From Lentibacillus cibarius (GTDB taxonomy: Bacteria > Bacillota > Bacilli > Bacillales > Amphibacillaceae), in NCBI RefSeq assembly GCF_005887555.1, contig NZ_VCIA01000001.1:3224001-3288000 (forward strand): 64,000 nt of DNA, written 5' to 3'. Below the pieces are notes generated by a model. The model saw only the letters and a list, made by a program, of their open reading frames with translations. It was not told the origin of the DNA and searched no databases. Below are positions 8,247-17,051 of the stretch, piece after piece. Positions within the stretch are counted from its first letter, which is position 1. Each line of letters starts with the position of its first letter. The position numbers were made by a program, and so were the translations under genes.

Positions 8247-9992
8247 ATGAGTGGTATTTTGGCAGCAGTGATCGGGCTGGTGGTTTTTGCGCTTGGTTAT
8301 CGGTATTATTCAAAGTTAGTTGCGGAGAAAATTTTTCGGCTCGATCCTAACTATGTCACACCAGCACACAAGTATGAGGATGGGGTCGACTTTGTACCGA
8401 CAAACAAATTTGTTCTATGGGGGCATCATTTCACATCTGTTGCAGGTGCGGCACCGATTCTTGGACCGGCCATTGCTGTTTATTGGGGCTGGTTGCCGGC
8501 ATTGTTGTGGGTTGTCTTGGGAACTGTTTTTGCTGCGGGTGTTCATGACTTTGGTACGCTCGTTCTGTCCGTCCGCAATAAAGGACAATCTATTGGTACA
8601 TTGGCGGATAAATTAATCGGTCAGCGGGCAAAGATGTTGTTTTTATTTATTATTCTCATTCTTGTGCTAATGGTGAACGCTGTATTTGCGTGGGTAATTG
8701 CTAATCTATTTGTTTCTTATCCGGCTAGTGTTCTTCCGGTGTTTATCCAGATTCCGCTGGCAATTTGGATTGGTCATGCTGTTTATAAACGGAAGACAAA
8801 GATGCTTGGTCCGTCACTTGCGGCACTCGCTGTGATGTATCTGTTCGCTATTATTTCCAGTAAATGGGGACTTTTGCAGATTGATTTGGTTCAGTATATG
8901 GGCGGAGAAGGAAGTACCGGCCTATTCGGTATGGGGGCTGTCAATTCCGCGTTTCTTATCTGGATTGTCATTTTGATGGCTTACGTCTATATTGCGTCTA
9001 CTATCCCGGTCTGGAAGCTGTTGCAGCCGCGTGATTTCATTAATTCACATCAGCTTATCGTCGGACTTCTTATCTTATATCTAGGTCTGTTATTCACGAA
9101 CCCGGAAATTACAGCACCTATTACTAATCCTAGTGCAGATACATCTTGGTTCCCACTGTTATTCATTACCGTGGCTTGCGGTGCGATATCCGGTTTTCAC
9201 GGGCTAGTCTCAAGCGGAACATCGTCAAAGCAGCTTAATCGGGAAACCGATGCCCGCTTTGTCGGTTACTTTGGAGCGGTCGGTGAAGGGTCGCTTGCAT
9301 TGATATCCATCTTGGCGGTTGTAACGTTTTTTGGCAGCACGGATGAGTTTTTGGCAACTTACAGCAGTTTTCAAGCGGCGAACGGTTCCGGGTTGAATGT
9401 TTTTGTCGAAGGAGCTAGTGCACTTGCTACTGGGTTGATGATTCCGCCTGAGGTCGCTGGAACCATTGTATCGGTCATTATTGTCAGCTTTGCCGCAACA
9501 ACACTGGATACAGCGGTTCGTATGATGCGCTATATCATTTCTGAACTTGGGATGGAATATAACGTTCCAGCGCTTTCCAAAAAGCATGTAGCCACATCAC
9601 TAGCAGTCATCTCCAGTACTGTGCTGGTGCTGCTTCCTGAAGGATCGAAAGGGTTCGGATCCGGCGGTTACTTGCTCTGGCCGCTGTTCGGAACCTCCAA
9701 TCAGCTGCTTGCAGGCATCAGTTTACTGCTTCTGTCCATCTGGTTGAAAAAACGAGGCAGTAATTATCTGATTACGTTAATTCCAATGGTCTTTTTGATG
9801 TTCATGACTTTGTGGGCCATGTTCCAGAAAGTCATATTCGAGTGGTCATGGTTTGGCAGTGATCCGAAAATGCTTTTATTCGTTCTCGGGGCAATTATCT
9901 TTGTGTTTGCCGTCTGGATTGTATTGACAGCATTTAGCGCATTAACACGGAGCATGAAAACATCAGATGATTTGGATAAAACTGCGAAGTAA
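8247..9992 (+). CDS. cstA: Carbon starvation protein A family peptide/pyruvate transporter
   Basis: 581 residues from the ATG at 8247, 6 bases behind GGGGGAGG. An open frame continues upstream through the repeat array to 7560, but the ribosome site and the usual family start (a short hydrophobic segment, GYRYYSKLVAEKI) fix this start. Family landmarks: FVPTNKFVLWGHHFTSVAGAAPILGPAIAVYWGW near residues 45-80, the CstA signature, then about 16 membrane helices. CstA proteins import peptides or pyruvate when carbon is short. The shorter length and the late WPLFGTSNQLLAGISLL motif are typical of the Gram-positive form. Confidence 0.93.
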   Translation: MSGILAAVIGLVVFALGYRYYSKLVAEKIFRLDPNYVTPAHKYEDGVDFVPTNKFVLWGHHFTSVAGAAPILGPAIAVYWGWLPALLWVVLGTVFAAGVHDFGTLVLSVRNKGQSIGTLADKLIGQRAKMLFLFIILILVLMVNAVFAWVIANLFVSYPASVLPVFIQIPLAIWIGHAVYKRKTKMLGPSLAALAVMYLFAIISSKWGLLQIDLVQYMGGEGSTGLFGMGAVNSAFLIWIVILMAYVYIASTIPVWKLLQPRDFINSHQLIVGLLILYLGLLFTNPEITAPITNPSADTSWFPLLFITVACGAISGFHGLVSSGTSSKQLNRETDARFVGYFGAVGEGSLALISILAVVTFFGSTDEFLATYSSFQAANGSGLNVFVEGASALATGLMIPPEVAGTIVSVIIVSFAATTLDTAVRMMRYIISELGMEYNVPALSKKHVATSLAVISSTVLVLLPEGSKGFGSGGYLLWPLFGTSNQLLAGISLLLLSIWLKKRGSNYLITLIPMVFLMFMTLWAMFQKVIFEWSWFGSDPKMLLFVLGAIIFVFAVWIVLTAFSALTRSMKTSDDLDKTAK

Positions 9993-10001
9993 CCTTTCTA
10001 A

Positions 10002-10036
10002 AGAAGGTGCCAGTACCCAATACCGGCACCTTCTCA
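10002..10036 (+). terminator. Inverted repeat, probable terminator of cstA
   Basis: AGAAGGTGCC pairs with GGCACCTTCT. The T run is poor (CTCATTCATT), so termination may be weak. Confidence 0.5.
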
Positions 10037-10087
10037 TTCATTGTAGCGGCACATGGAAAATGCAGGCCCTTAAAGAGAGGTGATCAT

Positions 10088-10345
10088 ATGTTTGAACAAT
10101 TAAAGAAGCTGGCGGCTTTCTATGAAGAAGTGCTAACCATGCCGCATCGTCAGGAAATAGCCAGGGAATTGAGAGACCAGGATGATTTGTTTTTACTTCT
10201 TTTGTACTCGGAAATGCTGGGTATCCCTAATCCGGTTTATTACTATACGCTGGAGTTGTATCCGTACATGATTGAGGAATTTCACGACTGGCATTTGCGG
10301 ATGGGGATGGCCAAATCACCGCTGACAGGTATCCGCTGTTGTTGA
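10088..10345 (+). CDS. Cory-CC-star type small protein
   Basis: 85 residues from the ATG at 10088, preceded by AGAGAGGTG. Mostly helical and acidic, with an aromatic stretch PVYYYTLELYPYMIEEFHDWH, ending in Cys-Cys immediately before the stop (GIRCC). The double C-terminal cysteine and position directly before an ArsA-family ATPase match what I remember as the cory-CC-star family. The terminal cysteines could bind a metal or soft oxyanion, or be a carrier tail handed to the ATPase. Function is not established. An in-frame start at 10007 lies in the cstA terminator and is rejected. Confidence 0.75.
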   Translation: MFEQLKKLAAFYEEVLTMPHRQEIARELRDQDDLFLLLLYSEMLGIPNPVYYYTLELYPYMIEEFHDWHLRMGMAKSPLTGIRCC

Positions 10346-10441
10346 AGGTATGAACACTTGTTGAACAAACCGAACAACGTTTTGTGACAGCGGGAAACCT
10401 AAAACCGGCTAACGCAGAAAATCGTAAAGGAGAAGCGCTTA

Positions 10442-11374
10442 ATGAAAGTATTAGAGAAAAAAATCATATTTGCAGGTGGCAAAGGTGGAACCGGGAAATC
10501 TACTTCAGCTGCGGCAATTGCATGGAGATCAGCGCTGGAAGGATTTCATACATTGCTTATTTCCACTGACCCGGCCCACAATGTAGGGGATATATTTCAG
10601 CGGCCGATTGGCGGTAGTTACACCACACTATCCAATAACCTTACTGCCATTGAAATCGATCCGCAAAAAGAAACGGAAGCTTATATCAAAGAGGTTAAAT
10701 CAAATATCAGCAATGTCGTGCATTCCGGGATGACCGAAGAAGTACATCCTCAGCTGGATACAGCAAAAGCATCACCGGGAGCAGATGAAGCGGCGTTATT
10801 TGATAAATTAATATCAATTATTTTAGAAGAAAGCCAAAACTATGATAAGCTAGTATTTGACACGGCACCGACAGGGCATACAATCCGATTGCTGTCACTG
10901 CCGGAACTGATGGGCGTCTGGATTGAGGGGATGCTGAAGAAACGCCGGAAAACGAATGAAAATTACAGCCAGCTACTGCATGATGGCGAGCCCGTCGAGG
11001 ATCCGATTTATGATGTGTTAAAGAAACGGCAGGAACGCTTTTCTAAGGCACGGGAAATACTTCTTGACGACAGTGTGACCGGTTTTGTATTTATCGTTAA
11101 CCCGGAACGGCTGTCGATTGTGGAAACCGAAAAGGCAATTGAACTACTGGCAGATTATCATTTGCATGTGAAAACGCTGGTTGTCAATAAGGTACTACCT
11201 CAAGACGCTGATGGTGAATTTTTGCAAAAGCGGAAAGCGTATGAACAAAAGTATTTAGATCTTATCAATGAAACATTTCCTCATCAAGAGAAGATTTACG
11301 TGCCACTTTTTCCACATGACATTACCAGAAAGCAGCATCTCACTGAATTCAGTAACTATTACGAGGAGGGGTAA
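10442..11374 (+). CDS. ArsA/GET3-family ATPase
   Basis: 310 residues, ATG at 10442 after AAAGGAGAAG. Motifs in order: deviant Walker A GGKGGTGKST at 11-20 (the signature-lysine type), switch-like STDPAHNVGD at about 41-50, DTAPTGHTIRLLSLP near 140, and a late VVNKVLPQ nucleotide-base region. It is a single-domain protein, half the size of E. coli ArsA, so it would act as a homodimer. ArsA/Get3 proteins move arsenite or tail-anchored membrane proteins. No arsB or arsD is nearby; instead the partner is the CC-star protein, so the substrate is open. The next gene starts 6 bases later. Confidence 0.9.
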   Translation: MKVLEKKIIFAGGKGGTGKSTSAAAIAWRSALEGFHTLLISTDPAHNVGDIFQRPIGGSYTTLSNNLTAIEIDPQKETEAYIKEVKSNISNVVHSGMTEEVHPQLDTAKASPGADEAALFDKLISIILEESQNYDKLVFDTAPTGHTIRLLSLPELMGVWIEGMLKKRRKTNENYSQLLHDGEPVEDPIYDVLKKRQERFSKAREILLDDSVTGFVFIVNPERLSIVETEKAIELLADYHLHVKTLVVNKVLPQDADGEFLQKRKAYEQKYLDLINETFPHQEKIYVPLFPHDITRKQHLTEFSNYYEEG

Positions 11375-11380
11375 CGGAAA

Positions 11381-12364
11381 ATGAAATCATTTGTACATGA
11401 GAATGGGGAATTGAAACATAAGGAGATGGACAAGCCGTTTGCTGATCACGGGCAAGTCACTATCAAGCTGAAAGCGGCCGGATTGAATCGGCGGGATTGT
11501 GCTATCCCTGGTCGCAGAGGAGACAAGGCGGAGGCACTGATTCTTGGTTCGGATGGAGCGGGGGTCATTGCATCCGTCGGGGGAGGCGTAACTGATTTTT
11601 CCGTCGGTGACGAAGTAATTATCAATCCGGCGCTTGGTTGGTATGACAACAGTGATGCACCACCGGAACAATTTGAGATTTTGGGGATGCCTGATCATGG
11701 CACATTCGCTGAGTATATTGCGCTGTCTGCTGAGCACGTGGAAAAAAAACCTGACTATTTGTCGTGGGATGAAGCGGGTGTGCTAGCATTATCAGGTCTG
11801 ACCGGTTACCGAGCACTGTTTACAAGAGGGAAATTACACCCTAACGAAACGGTGTTTATACCAGGGGCTGGCAGCGGTGTAGCTACGTTTCTTATTCAGT
11901 TTGCCAAGAAAGCAGGTGCGCGTGTGATTGTCAGCTCCCGTAGCGATGAAAAACGCAGACAGGCTGAAAAGCTTGGTGCAGATCGTGCCATTGATACAAA
12001 CAGTAGCTGGCCGGAAAAACTTAAAGACGAAACGATTGATCTTGTCATCGATAGTGTTGGCAGGGCTACGTTCAACCGGTCACTCGAAGTATTAAAAAAA
12101 GGTGGCCGTTTCGTCACTTTTGGTGCTACTACGGAAGACACGATTGAACTGAACTTGCGCGCCTTTTTCTACGGACAATACAAATTGATAGGATCAACGA
12201 TGGGAAGCAGGGAGGAGCTCCGCGCGATGTTATCGTATGTAGAAAAACAGCAAATTCATCCAGTAGTGGACCGGACATTTCCATTCAGCGAAACCGGTGA
12301 AGCGATGAATTATCTTCAAGATACGAAACAGTTTGGCAAAATTGCATTAAAAATCAGTGAATAA
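11381..12364 (+). CDS. Zinc-type alcohol dehydrogenase-like oxidoreductase (MDR family)
   Basis: 327 residues, ATG at 11381 after GAGGAGGGG, 6 bases behind the ArsA-like gene, so co-transcribed. An N-terminal GroES-like domain (AAGLNRRDC, LGSDGAGVIASVGGGV) is followed by a Rossmann domain with FIPGAGSGVATFLIQFAK near residues 150-167. The structural zinc cysteine cluster of true alcohol dehydrogenases is absent, as in quinone reductase-like MDR proteins such as YogA of B. subtilis. It probably uses NADPH to reduce an enone, quinone or similar. Whether it works with the ATPase pair is inference from spacing only. Confidence 0.88.
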   Translation: MKSFVHENGELKHKEMDKPFADHGQVTIKLKAAGLNRRDCAIPGRRGDKAEALILGSDGAGVIASVGGGVTDFSVGDEVIINPALGWYDNSDAPPEQFEILGMPDHGTFAEYIALSAEHVEKKPDYLSWDEAGVLALSGLTGYRALFTRGKLHPNETVFIPGAGSGVATFLIQFAKKAGARVIVSSRSDEKRRQAEKLGADRAIDTNSSWPEKLKDETIDLVIDSVGRATFNRSLEVLKKGGRFVTFGATTEDTIELNLRAFFYGQYKLIGSTMGSREELRAMLSYVEKQQIHPVVDRTFPFSETGEAMNYLQDTKQFGKIALKISE

Positions 12365-12499
12365 ACCTTTTCACCGGTCAAAAACATGCCTAAAAGGTCA
12401 TTCTCGTAAAAGTCCGGCTTTGTCTAAGTCAATGGAGCGGGGAGGGACTTCGCTTTTCCGGAAGCGGTCCTGGACATAAAGTGTAAATTACTCCCCGTT

Positions 12500-13357
12500 T
12501 TAGTTCACATATGGTGTTAATTTATCTATTGCCTGCTGGAGTCGTTCACTATTTTTTTGATACAATGCCTTGGCTTCCTCGTTTTCTGTTTCCAGCGCAA
12601 ACATTTCGAGGTCAGCCTGGCATTTTTTCATGGTGGCGAGAAGAAGTGGTTTTTCTGTTGGACTTGGTACGGTAAGTTTGTCATCGAACAAGTCTACTGT
12701 CAGCTGTCCATCACTGTCAACTTGGCCGAGGAAAACATTTTCAATACTGACATTCATCTTCTCCAGTTCCGTTTCCAGCCATTTTGTATTCAGTGAGGCG
12801 TTTGCTAGCGGTTCAAGCAGCATTTTCCCGTCCATGATCACGGTTTGCGGTTCTTTGGCCGGGGATACCTTTGTACCAAGCATTTTTGGCGTGACAGGCT
12901 GATTTTCCTTTTTAGGAAGTACGTTGACATCCCCATTTGCTTCCATAACCGCAAATTCTACATCAGCAGCCGTAAAGACGTTATTATTGCGCAGTTGCCC
13001 GAGTAAATCATCAGTGGTGATGCGTTCTTTTTTTAAGTTATCTTCCATAATTTTACCATTTTGAATCAGCACGGTTCCTTTTCCCTTTGCCACGTCGCGA
13101 AATCGTTTGCTTTTAAGTGCAATAAATTCAGCAGCAAAAGGTATGAGGAACCATATAGCTAGTGCTATTAACCCATAGGCAACGGGTGCTGCCGGATTAA
13201 CCACACTTAGGGCGACGATACCACCAATCACAATCGTCAGCATATATTGAAAGGTAGTAAGGTGTGATAGCTTTTTTTTGCCAAGCCCTTTACTTAGCGC
13301 GAATAAAGCAATGAGAAAAACAACCGATCGGATGATAATTTCAATCCATCCTGGCAT
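12500..13357 (-). CDS. DUF421 membrane protein (YetF-like), last gene of the spoVA2mob-type operon
   Basis: 285 residues from the ATG at 13357, which has AAAGGACT upstream; an in-frame frame reaches 13441 without a ribosome site. Two or three N-terminal membrane helices (about 8-80) precede a cytoplasmic DUF421 domain (KGKGTVLIQNGKIMEDNLKK, TTDDLLGQLR) and a C-terminal extension of the DUF3290/YetF type. It is the seventh gene in a run of same-strand sporulation genes, matching the DUF421 gene that ends the mobile spoVA2 operon. Its role in spores is not known in detail; YetF-type proteins are membrane proteins of spore-forming bacteria. Confidence 0.85.
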   Translation of the reverse strand: MPGWIEIIIRSVVFLIALFALSKGLGKKKLSHLTTFQYMLTIVIGGIVALSVVNPAAPVAYGLIALAIWFLIPFAAEFIALKSKRFRDVAKGKGTVLIQNGKIMEDNLKKERITTDDLLGQLRNNNVFTAADVEFAVMEANGDVNVLPKKENQPVTPKMLGTKVSPAKEPQTVIMDGKMLLEPLANASLNTKWLETELEKMNVSIENVFLGQVDSDGQLTVDLFDDKLTVPSPTEKPLLLATMKKCQADLEMFALETENEEAKALYQKNSERLQQAIDKLTPYVN

Positions 13358-13445
13358 AGTATCAGTCCTTTTTTGTTTTTTTGATGCTGTCGATCGCATG
13401 TGCGCAGGGGTTTCGGCTGGAAACATCAAGCCGTATAACACTTAA

Positions 13446-13649
13446 TTAGCTTTTGTATTGTGGTTCTTCTTTCGTTAGGAAAATGACTTGTTCCTCTAGG
13501 TCATTTTTGACGATTTTCACTGCATTCCGAACCTCCCGGAAAACTTGTTCTGTTTCTTGGTTCGTGGTTTTGGCGGTAAGTGTTTCAAGTGTTGCTTCAA
13601 CATTTTTCAGTGATGCAAAGCACCCTTTTACTTGGGAGCTGACAGTCAT
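13446..13649 (-). CDS. DUF1657 protein (intact, second copy)
   Basis: 67 residues from the ATG at 13649, preceded by AGGAGG. Pattern MTVSSQVKGCFASLKNVEA ... EEPQYKS is the whole DUF1657 family: a short amphipathic helical protein ending EEPQYK. It is the sixth gene of the operon, between spoVAEb and the DUF421 gene. A second copy at the head of the operon carries a stop codon, so this may be the only working one. Function unknown; these proteins co-occur with spoVA2mob genes. Confidence 0.85.
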   Translation of the reverse strand: MTVSSQVKGCFASLKNVEATLETLTAKTTNQETEQVFREVRNAVKIVKNDLEEQVIFLTKEEPQYKS

Positions 13650-13659
13650 ATTATTCCTC

Positions 13660-14010
13660 CTATCCTTTAGGTTTGAAGAGAAGAGCTCCAATAACACCGA
13701 AGATAATTGCTGCCGAAATACCGGCACTGGTCACTTCAAATATGCCTGTTACGACACCGATAATCCCGTGCTCCTCCGCTTCTTGCACGGCTCCATGAAC
13801 GAGCTGATTACCGAAATTTGTGATAGGAACCGTAGCACCTGCGCCGGCGAAATTAATCAGTGGTTCGTATAATCCGAGTCCGTCCAATATAGCACCGGAA
13901 ACAACAAAAATAGTTAAAGCCACTCCCGGATTAAGTTTGAATACATCAAACATAATTTGTCCGATGACACAAAAGATGCCACCGACAACAAATGCCCAGA
14001 AAAATATCAT
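13660..14010 (-). CDS. spoVAEb: Stage V sporulation protein AEb
   Basis: 116 residues, full length. Hydrophobic with the family motif [19 protein letters not shown] near residues 55-75 and four membrane segments. SpoVA proteins form the inner spore membrane channel that moves dipicolinic acid into the forespore and out during germination. The start overlaps the end of spoVAD by 4 bases, so translation is coupled. Related to the SpoVAC protein encoded two genes upstream, which has the same GAGSTVPVTGFGN motif. Confidence 0.93.
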   Translation of the reverse strand: MIFFWAFVVGGIFCVIGQIMFDVFKLNPGVALTIFVVSGAILDGLGLYEPLINFAGAGATVPITNFGNQLVHGAVQEAEEHGIIGVVTGIFEVTSAGISAAIIFGVIGALLFKPKG

Positions 14011-15023
14011 AATACATCACTTCCTGCTTCAATTGATACAGCGTGTGCGATACAAGGAATGGAATCCTTTTGCTGCACACTCAGCGGTGAATGCAGCGCC
14101 CCTGTTGCAACTACAAGAATGCGGTTTAGCTCCTTTTTCTTAAGAAGTTGTATAAAATGACCATAAGCGCCGACCGCTGAGCTGGCTGTTCCGCTTGCAC
14201 CTGAAAAAACAGGCTGATCCTCCCGGTAAATTGTCAGCCCACAATCTTTGTAGTTCTCTTCTGTAACTTCAATATGCTTCTTTTGCAGCATATCTAAGGA
14301 AACTTCCCGACCAACCTGTCCAAGGTCGCCAGTTATGATTAAATCATAGAATGACGCATCAACATTACGCTCTCGTAAATGTGCTTCAATGGTATCAACA
14401 GCAGCAGGCGCCATTGCCCCACCCATATTAAATGGATCTTTTACGCCCATGTCGACGACCTTGCCAATCGTTGCGGAGGTAACTTTTGGTCCCACGCCTG
14501 CTTTTGCGACAAGTCCACATCCGGCTCCAGTTACCGTCCATTGTGCGGTAGGTGGTTTTTGTCCGCCATATTCGGTTGGATATCTGAACTGTTTCTCGGT
14601 TGCAGCATTGTGACTTGCAGTTCCACTTAAAATATAATCTGCCCCATTTCCATTAATTAGAAATGCAGCGAGCGCGAGACCTTCCATGGATGTAGCACAC
14701 GCACTGAATAAACCGAAGTAAGGAAGATCCAGTGTTTTAGCAGCAAAACTGCTCGGTGTTATTTGGTTAATTAAATCACCACTGATGAAAAATTGTACTT
14801 GCTCTTTTTGAATAACACTGTTTTTAATGGCTGCCTGACACGCCTCCTCCATCATTGTCCGCTGTGCTTTCTCGAATGAAGATTGGTTCATCCATATATC
14901 ATCGTGCAAGATGTCAAATGCTTCAGGTATGTTTCCATCAGCTTCCATTGGTCCGCCAACAGTTCCAGTAGAAATGATGACAGGTTCGTTTTCAAAAATC
15001 CACGTACGGTGCCCAGCTAACAT
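14007..15023 (-). CDS. spoVAD: Stage V sporulation protein AD
   Basis: 338 residues from the ATG at 15023, which overlaps the spoVAC stop as TGATG; this equals the usual SpoVAD length. It has the thiolase-like fold of the family: [21 protein letters not shown] at the N-terminus, [14 protein letters not shown] near 115-130 around the position of the thiolase cysteine, and a glycine-rich [17 protein letters not shown] near 280-295. SpoVAD lies outside the inner membrane of the forespore and binds dipicolinic acid. Third to fourth gene in the operon. Confidence 0.95.
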   Translation of the reverse strand: MLAGHRTWIFENEPVIISTGTVGGPMEADGNIPEAFDILHDDIWMNQSSFEKAQRTMMEEACQAAIKNSVIQKEQVQFFISGDLINQITPSSFAAKTLDLPYFGLFSACATSMEGLALAAFLINGNGADYILSGTASHNAATEKQFRYPTEYGGQKPPTAQWTVTGAGCGLVAKAGVGPKVTSATIGKVVDMGVKDPFNMGGAMAPAAVDTIEAHLRERNVDASFYDLIITGDLGQVGREVSLDMLQKKHIEVTEENYKDCGLTIYREDQPVFSGASGTASSAVGAYGHFIQLLKKKELNRILVVATGALHSPLSVQQKDSIPCIAHAVSIEAGSDVL

Positions 15024-15502
15024 CAGAAACCCCCCCACTGAACCAGAATTGTTTTAATAAGGGCGACAACAAATGCTGAAAACACGCCATACACAATAAC
15101 TGGTCCGGCCAGTTTAAACATGTTACCGCCAACACCTAGAATAAACCCCTCGGAACGATGCTCAATTGCCGCCGAGACAACGGAATTTCCAAAACCTGTA
15201 ACAGGTACAGTAGACCCCGCTCCGGCAAATTGCCCAATACGATCATATACACCAAATCCCGTCAAAAGCATCGTAATGAAGATGAGTGTTGCCACTGTTG
15301 GATTACCGGCTGTTTGTTCGGTGAAGTTAAAGAAATAGACATAGCCCGTTGAGATGACCTGACCGAGCAAACAAATAGAGCCACCAACCAAAAATGCTTT
15401 AATGCAGTTTTTTAACAGCGGTCTTTTTGTCTCCCGGTTTTTCTGAAATTCTTGATATCGTTGTGCCGCTGGCGGTAAATTTTTCTTTTTGTTATTTGCC
15501 AT
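15023..15502 (-). CDS. spoVAC: Stage V sporulation protein AC
   Basis: 159 residues with a basic N-terminus (MANNKKKNLPPAAQRYQEF) and about four membrane helices, including GAGSTVPVTGFGNSVVSAA. SpoVAC is a membrane channel component, mechanosensitive in B. subtilis, for dipicolinic acid movement. Start is 18 bases after the lipoprotein stop. Confidence 0.95.
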   Translation of the reverse strand: MANNKKKNLPPAAQRYQEFQKNRETKRPLLKNCIKAFLVGGSICLLGQVISTGYVYFFNFTEQTAGNPTVATLIFITMLLTGFGVYDRIGQFAGAGSTVPVTGFGNSVVSAAIEHRSEGFILGVGGNMFKLAGPVIVYGVFSAFVVALIKTILVQWGGF

Positions 15503-15520
15503 AGGTCCATCACACTCGCT

Positions 15521-15976
15521 TTATGTTTTATCTTTCATTAGTTTAATCTCTTGTTTAGCTTTTTTCCGCAATTGTTTTTTCGTCAATTTTCCGTTGGCTA
15601 TTTTCTTTTCAAGCTTCTGAAGGTCAAGGACGATCCGTTTGTCTGTGGATACTTGTACCTTGTGGTCGGGAAAAGCTTTTTCCATTTGTTTATTTATTTT
15701 TTTTCTAATGGAATCCAGCTGAAATCGTTTATGGTGTTTGATTTCAAACGCGATGAGAAGCTTTTTATCCGTATTAATGGCATTAATCTTTGTGATAGCT
15801 TCCCGTTTTTTAAGCTTTTCCTTAGCTTGGTTGGCAATATGTTGGCTAACGGTATCGGTTGCCGCTATTTTTTGGAAATTTGTTCCGTCTTTTGTTTGTG
15901 ATGTATCGTCTTGCGTTGTACAGCCTATCAGAAAGTAAATGATGGCGAGTATCAATATGAACCGAAATGATTTCAT
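15521..15976 (-). CDS. YhcN/YlaJ family sporulation lipoprotein of the spoVA2mob operon
   Basis: 151 residues from the ATG at 15976, 5 bases after GGAGGTAAC; a frame reaching 16060 runs into the DUF1657 gene. A signal peptide ends in LIGC (lipobox, Cys near residue 19). The mature part is Lys-rich with KINAINTDKKLLIAFEIKH and VSTDKRIVLDLQKLEKKIAN, the YhcN/YlaJ domain. In published spoVA2mob operons this lipoprotein is the second gene, as here; deletion studies there link it to spore heat resistance. A second family member lies at 62231. Confidence 0.85.
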   Translation of the reverse strand: MKSFRFILILAIIYFLIGCTTQDDTSQTKDGTNFQKIAATDTVSQHIANQAKEKLKKREAITKINAINTDKKLLIAFEIKHHKRFQLDSIRKKINKQMEKAFPDHKVQVSTDKRIVLDLQKLEKKIANGKLTKKQLRKKAKQEIKLMKDKT

Positions 15977-16025
15977 TGTTACCTCCAATTTAGCTGGGGC
16001 TGGCTGCAGCGCCAGCCCCACTATT

Positions 16026-16232
16026 TTAAAATCCTTTGTATTGTGGCTCTTCCTGCTCAATTTGCTGTACGCGTGTTTCTACGGACTGTAATACGCCTTG
16101 TGTTTGCTAAGCGGCATTCTCATAAAGCTGCTTAGCTTGCTTGTTTTCTGTTTGCAGCGCGAATTGTTCAAAGCTTGCTTGTGCACTTTTTAAACCTGCT
16201 AATGTTTGTTTAACCTGACTTGATACGGTCAT
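16026..16232 (-). pseudogene. DUF1657 gene, first gene of the operon, with a premature TAG
   Basis: From the ATG at 16232 (AGGAGGAG upstream) the frame reads MTVSSQVKQTLAGLKSAQAS and on to the family ending EEPQYKGF at 16026, 68 residues, but codon 42 (16107-16109) is TAG where a Gln codon (CAG) is expected. The ribosome site, start and remainder are intact, so the change looks recent, or could be a base-call error. The peptide made would be 41 residues. Because the next gene has its own ribosome site, the rest of the operon can still be translated. Confidence 0.8.
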
Positions 16233-16429
16233 TGGTTCTCCTCCTCGATAAATGTTTTTAAGTGAAAGTAACAAAATAAACATACCTTCACTTTTTCATT
16301 TGTTTCACCACTTATTTTTTAAAGAAACATGTGAATTATGCTTTCTATTTTTTTCCCTTTTTTTTTAGGATTTATGGAAACTTTTGGTCGGGTTTATTCG
16401 TCCTATAGGATAGGAATTGGAGGACAAGT

Positions 16430-16873
16430 ATGAGAAAAGCAGGAAAGATAATTTTATTTTTATGTGTGATTGCTTTTATATCTCTGTATTTGTTTTATGC
16501 ACGTGGGGAAGCGGAACTTGTTTGTGATAAGGCTAGGCAGGTTGTAAAAGGTGATTTTATTATGCATATCCGGGTAGAGGATTTAGAAGACGGGTTTAAG
16601 GTTTTTCGGTCCATTCAATATACCGGTGACAAACCGGTTGAGATGAAGCACCAGACACCACTTGTTTCTCTCTCGTTCAAAAATCGTAACCATGACTATA
16701 CCGGCAGTCACATTACGAAAACACTAAGAAAAGGGAGCATTTATCACCCACAAAAGCCAAAAACATTTCAAGATCCAACTCCAGGGGAATATAATCTGTA
16801 TTGCGAATCAGCATTCACTGTAGATGGTAAAGAAGTAGCAATCAACCTGAAGGAAAAATTAACGTTCGAATGA
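16430..16873 (+). CDS. Predicted secreted or membrane-anchored protein, unknown function
   Basis: 147 residues, ATG at 16430 after TTGGAGGACAAG. One N-terminal hydrophobic segment (about 6-23) followed by a soluble domain with two cysteines (near 33 and 119), rich in beta-strand-forming residues. The layout suggests an anchored extracellular domain with a possible disulphide. No family recognised. It diverges from the spoVA-type operon and is closed by its own terminator. Confidence 0.65.
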   Translation: MRKAGKIILFLCVIAFISLYLFYARGEAELVCDKARQVVKGDFIMHIRVEDLEDGFKVFRSIQYTGDKPVEMKHQTPLVSLSFKNRNHDYTGSHITKTLRKGSIYHPQKPKTFQDPTPGEYNLYCESAFTVDGKEVAINLKEKLTFE

Positions 16874-16908
16874 AAAACAATGCATGAACGGTCATGCATT
16901 GTTTTTCG
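16874..16908 (+). terminator. Rho-independent terminator
   Basis: AAAACAATGCATGA pairs with TCATGCATTGTTTTT around a CGG loop. Confidence 0.9.
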
Positions 16909-17051
16909 TAAGTCAATAGGATTGCTCAGTTGTTCACAATAAAGTCATGAAATAAGTTACAGAATGATCACGATGGGCGCTCGTTATATCAATTTGCAGC
17001 CATCTTTGTTAGACTGGGGATAACGATGAGTTATGGAAGGTCTGATACTTT

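Noticed and set aside
7560..9992. One 810-codon protein joining the repeat array to cstA
   Set aside because: The start lies in a terminator loop without a ribosome site, and cstA has its own strong site and family-typical start at 8247.
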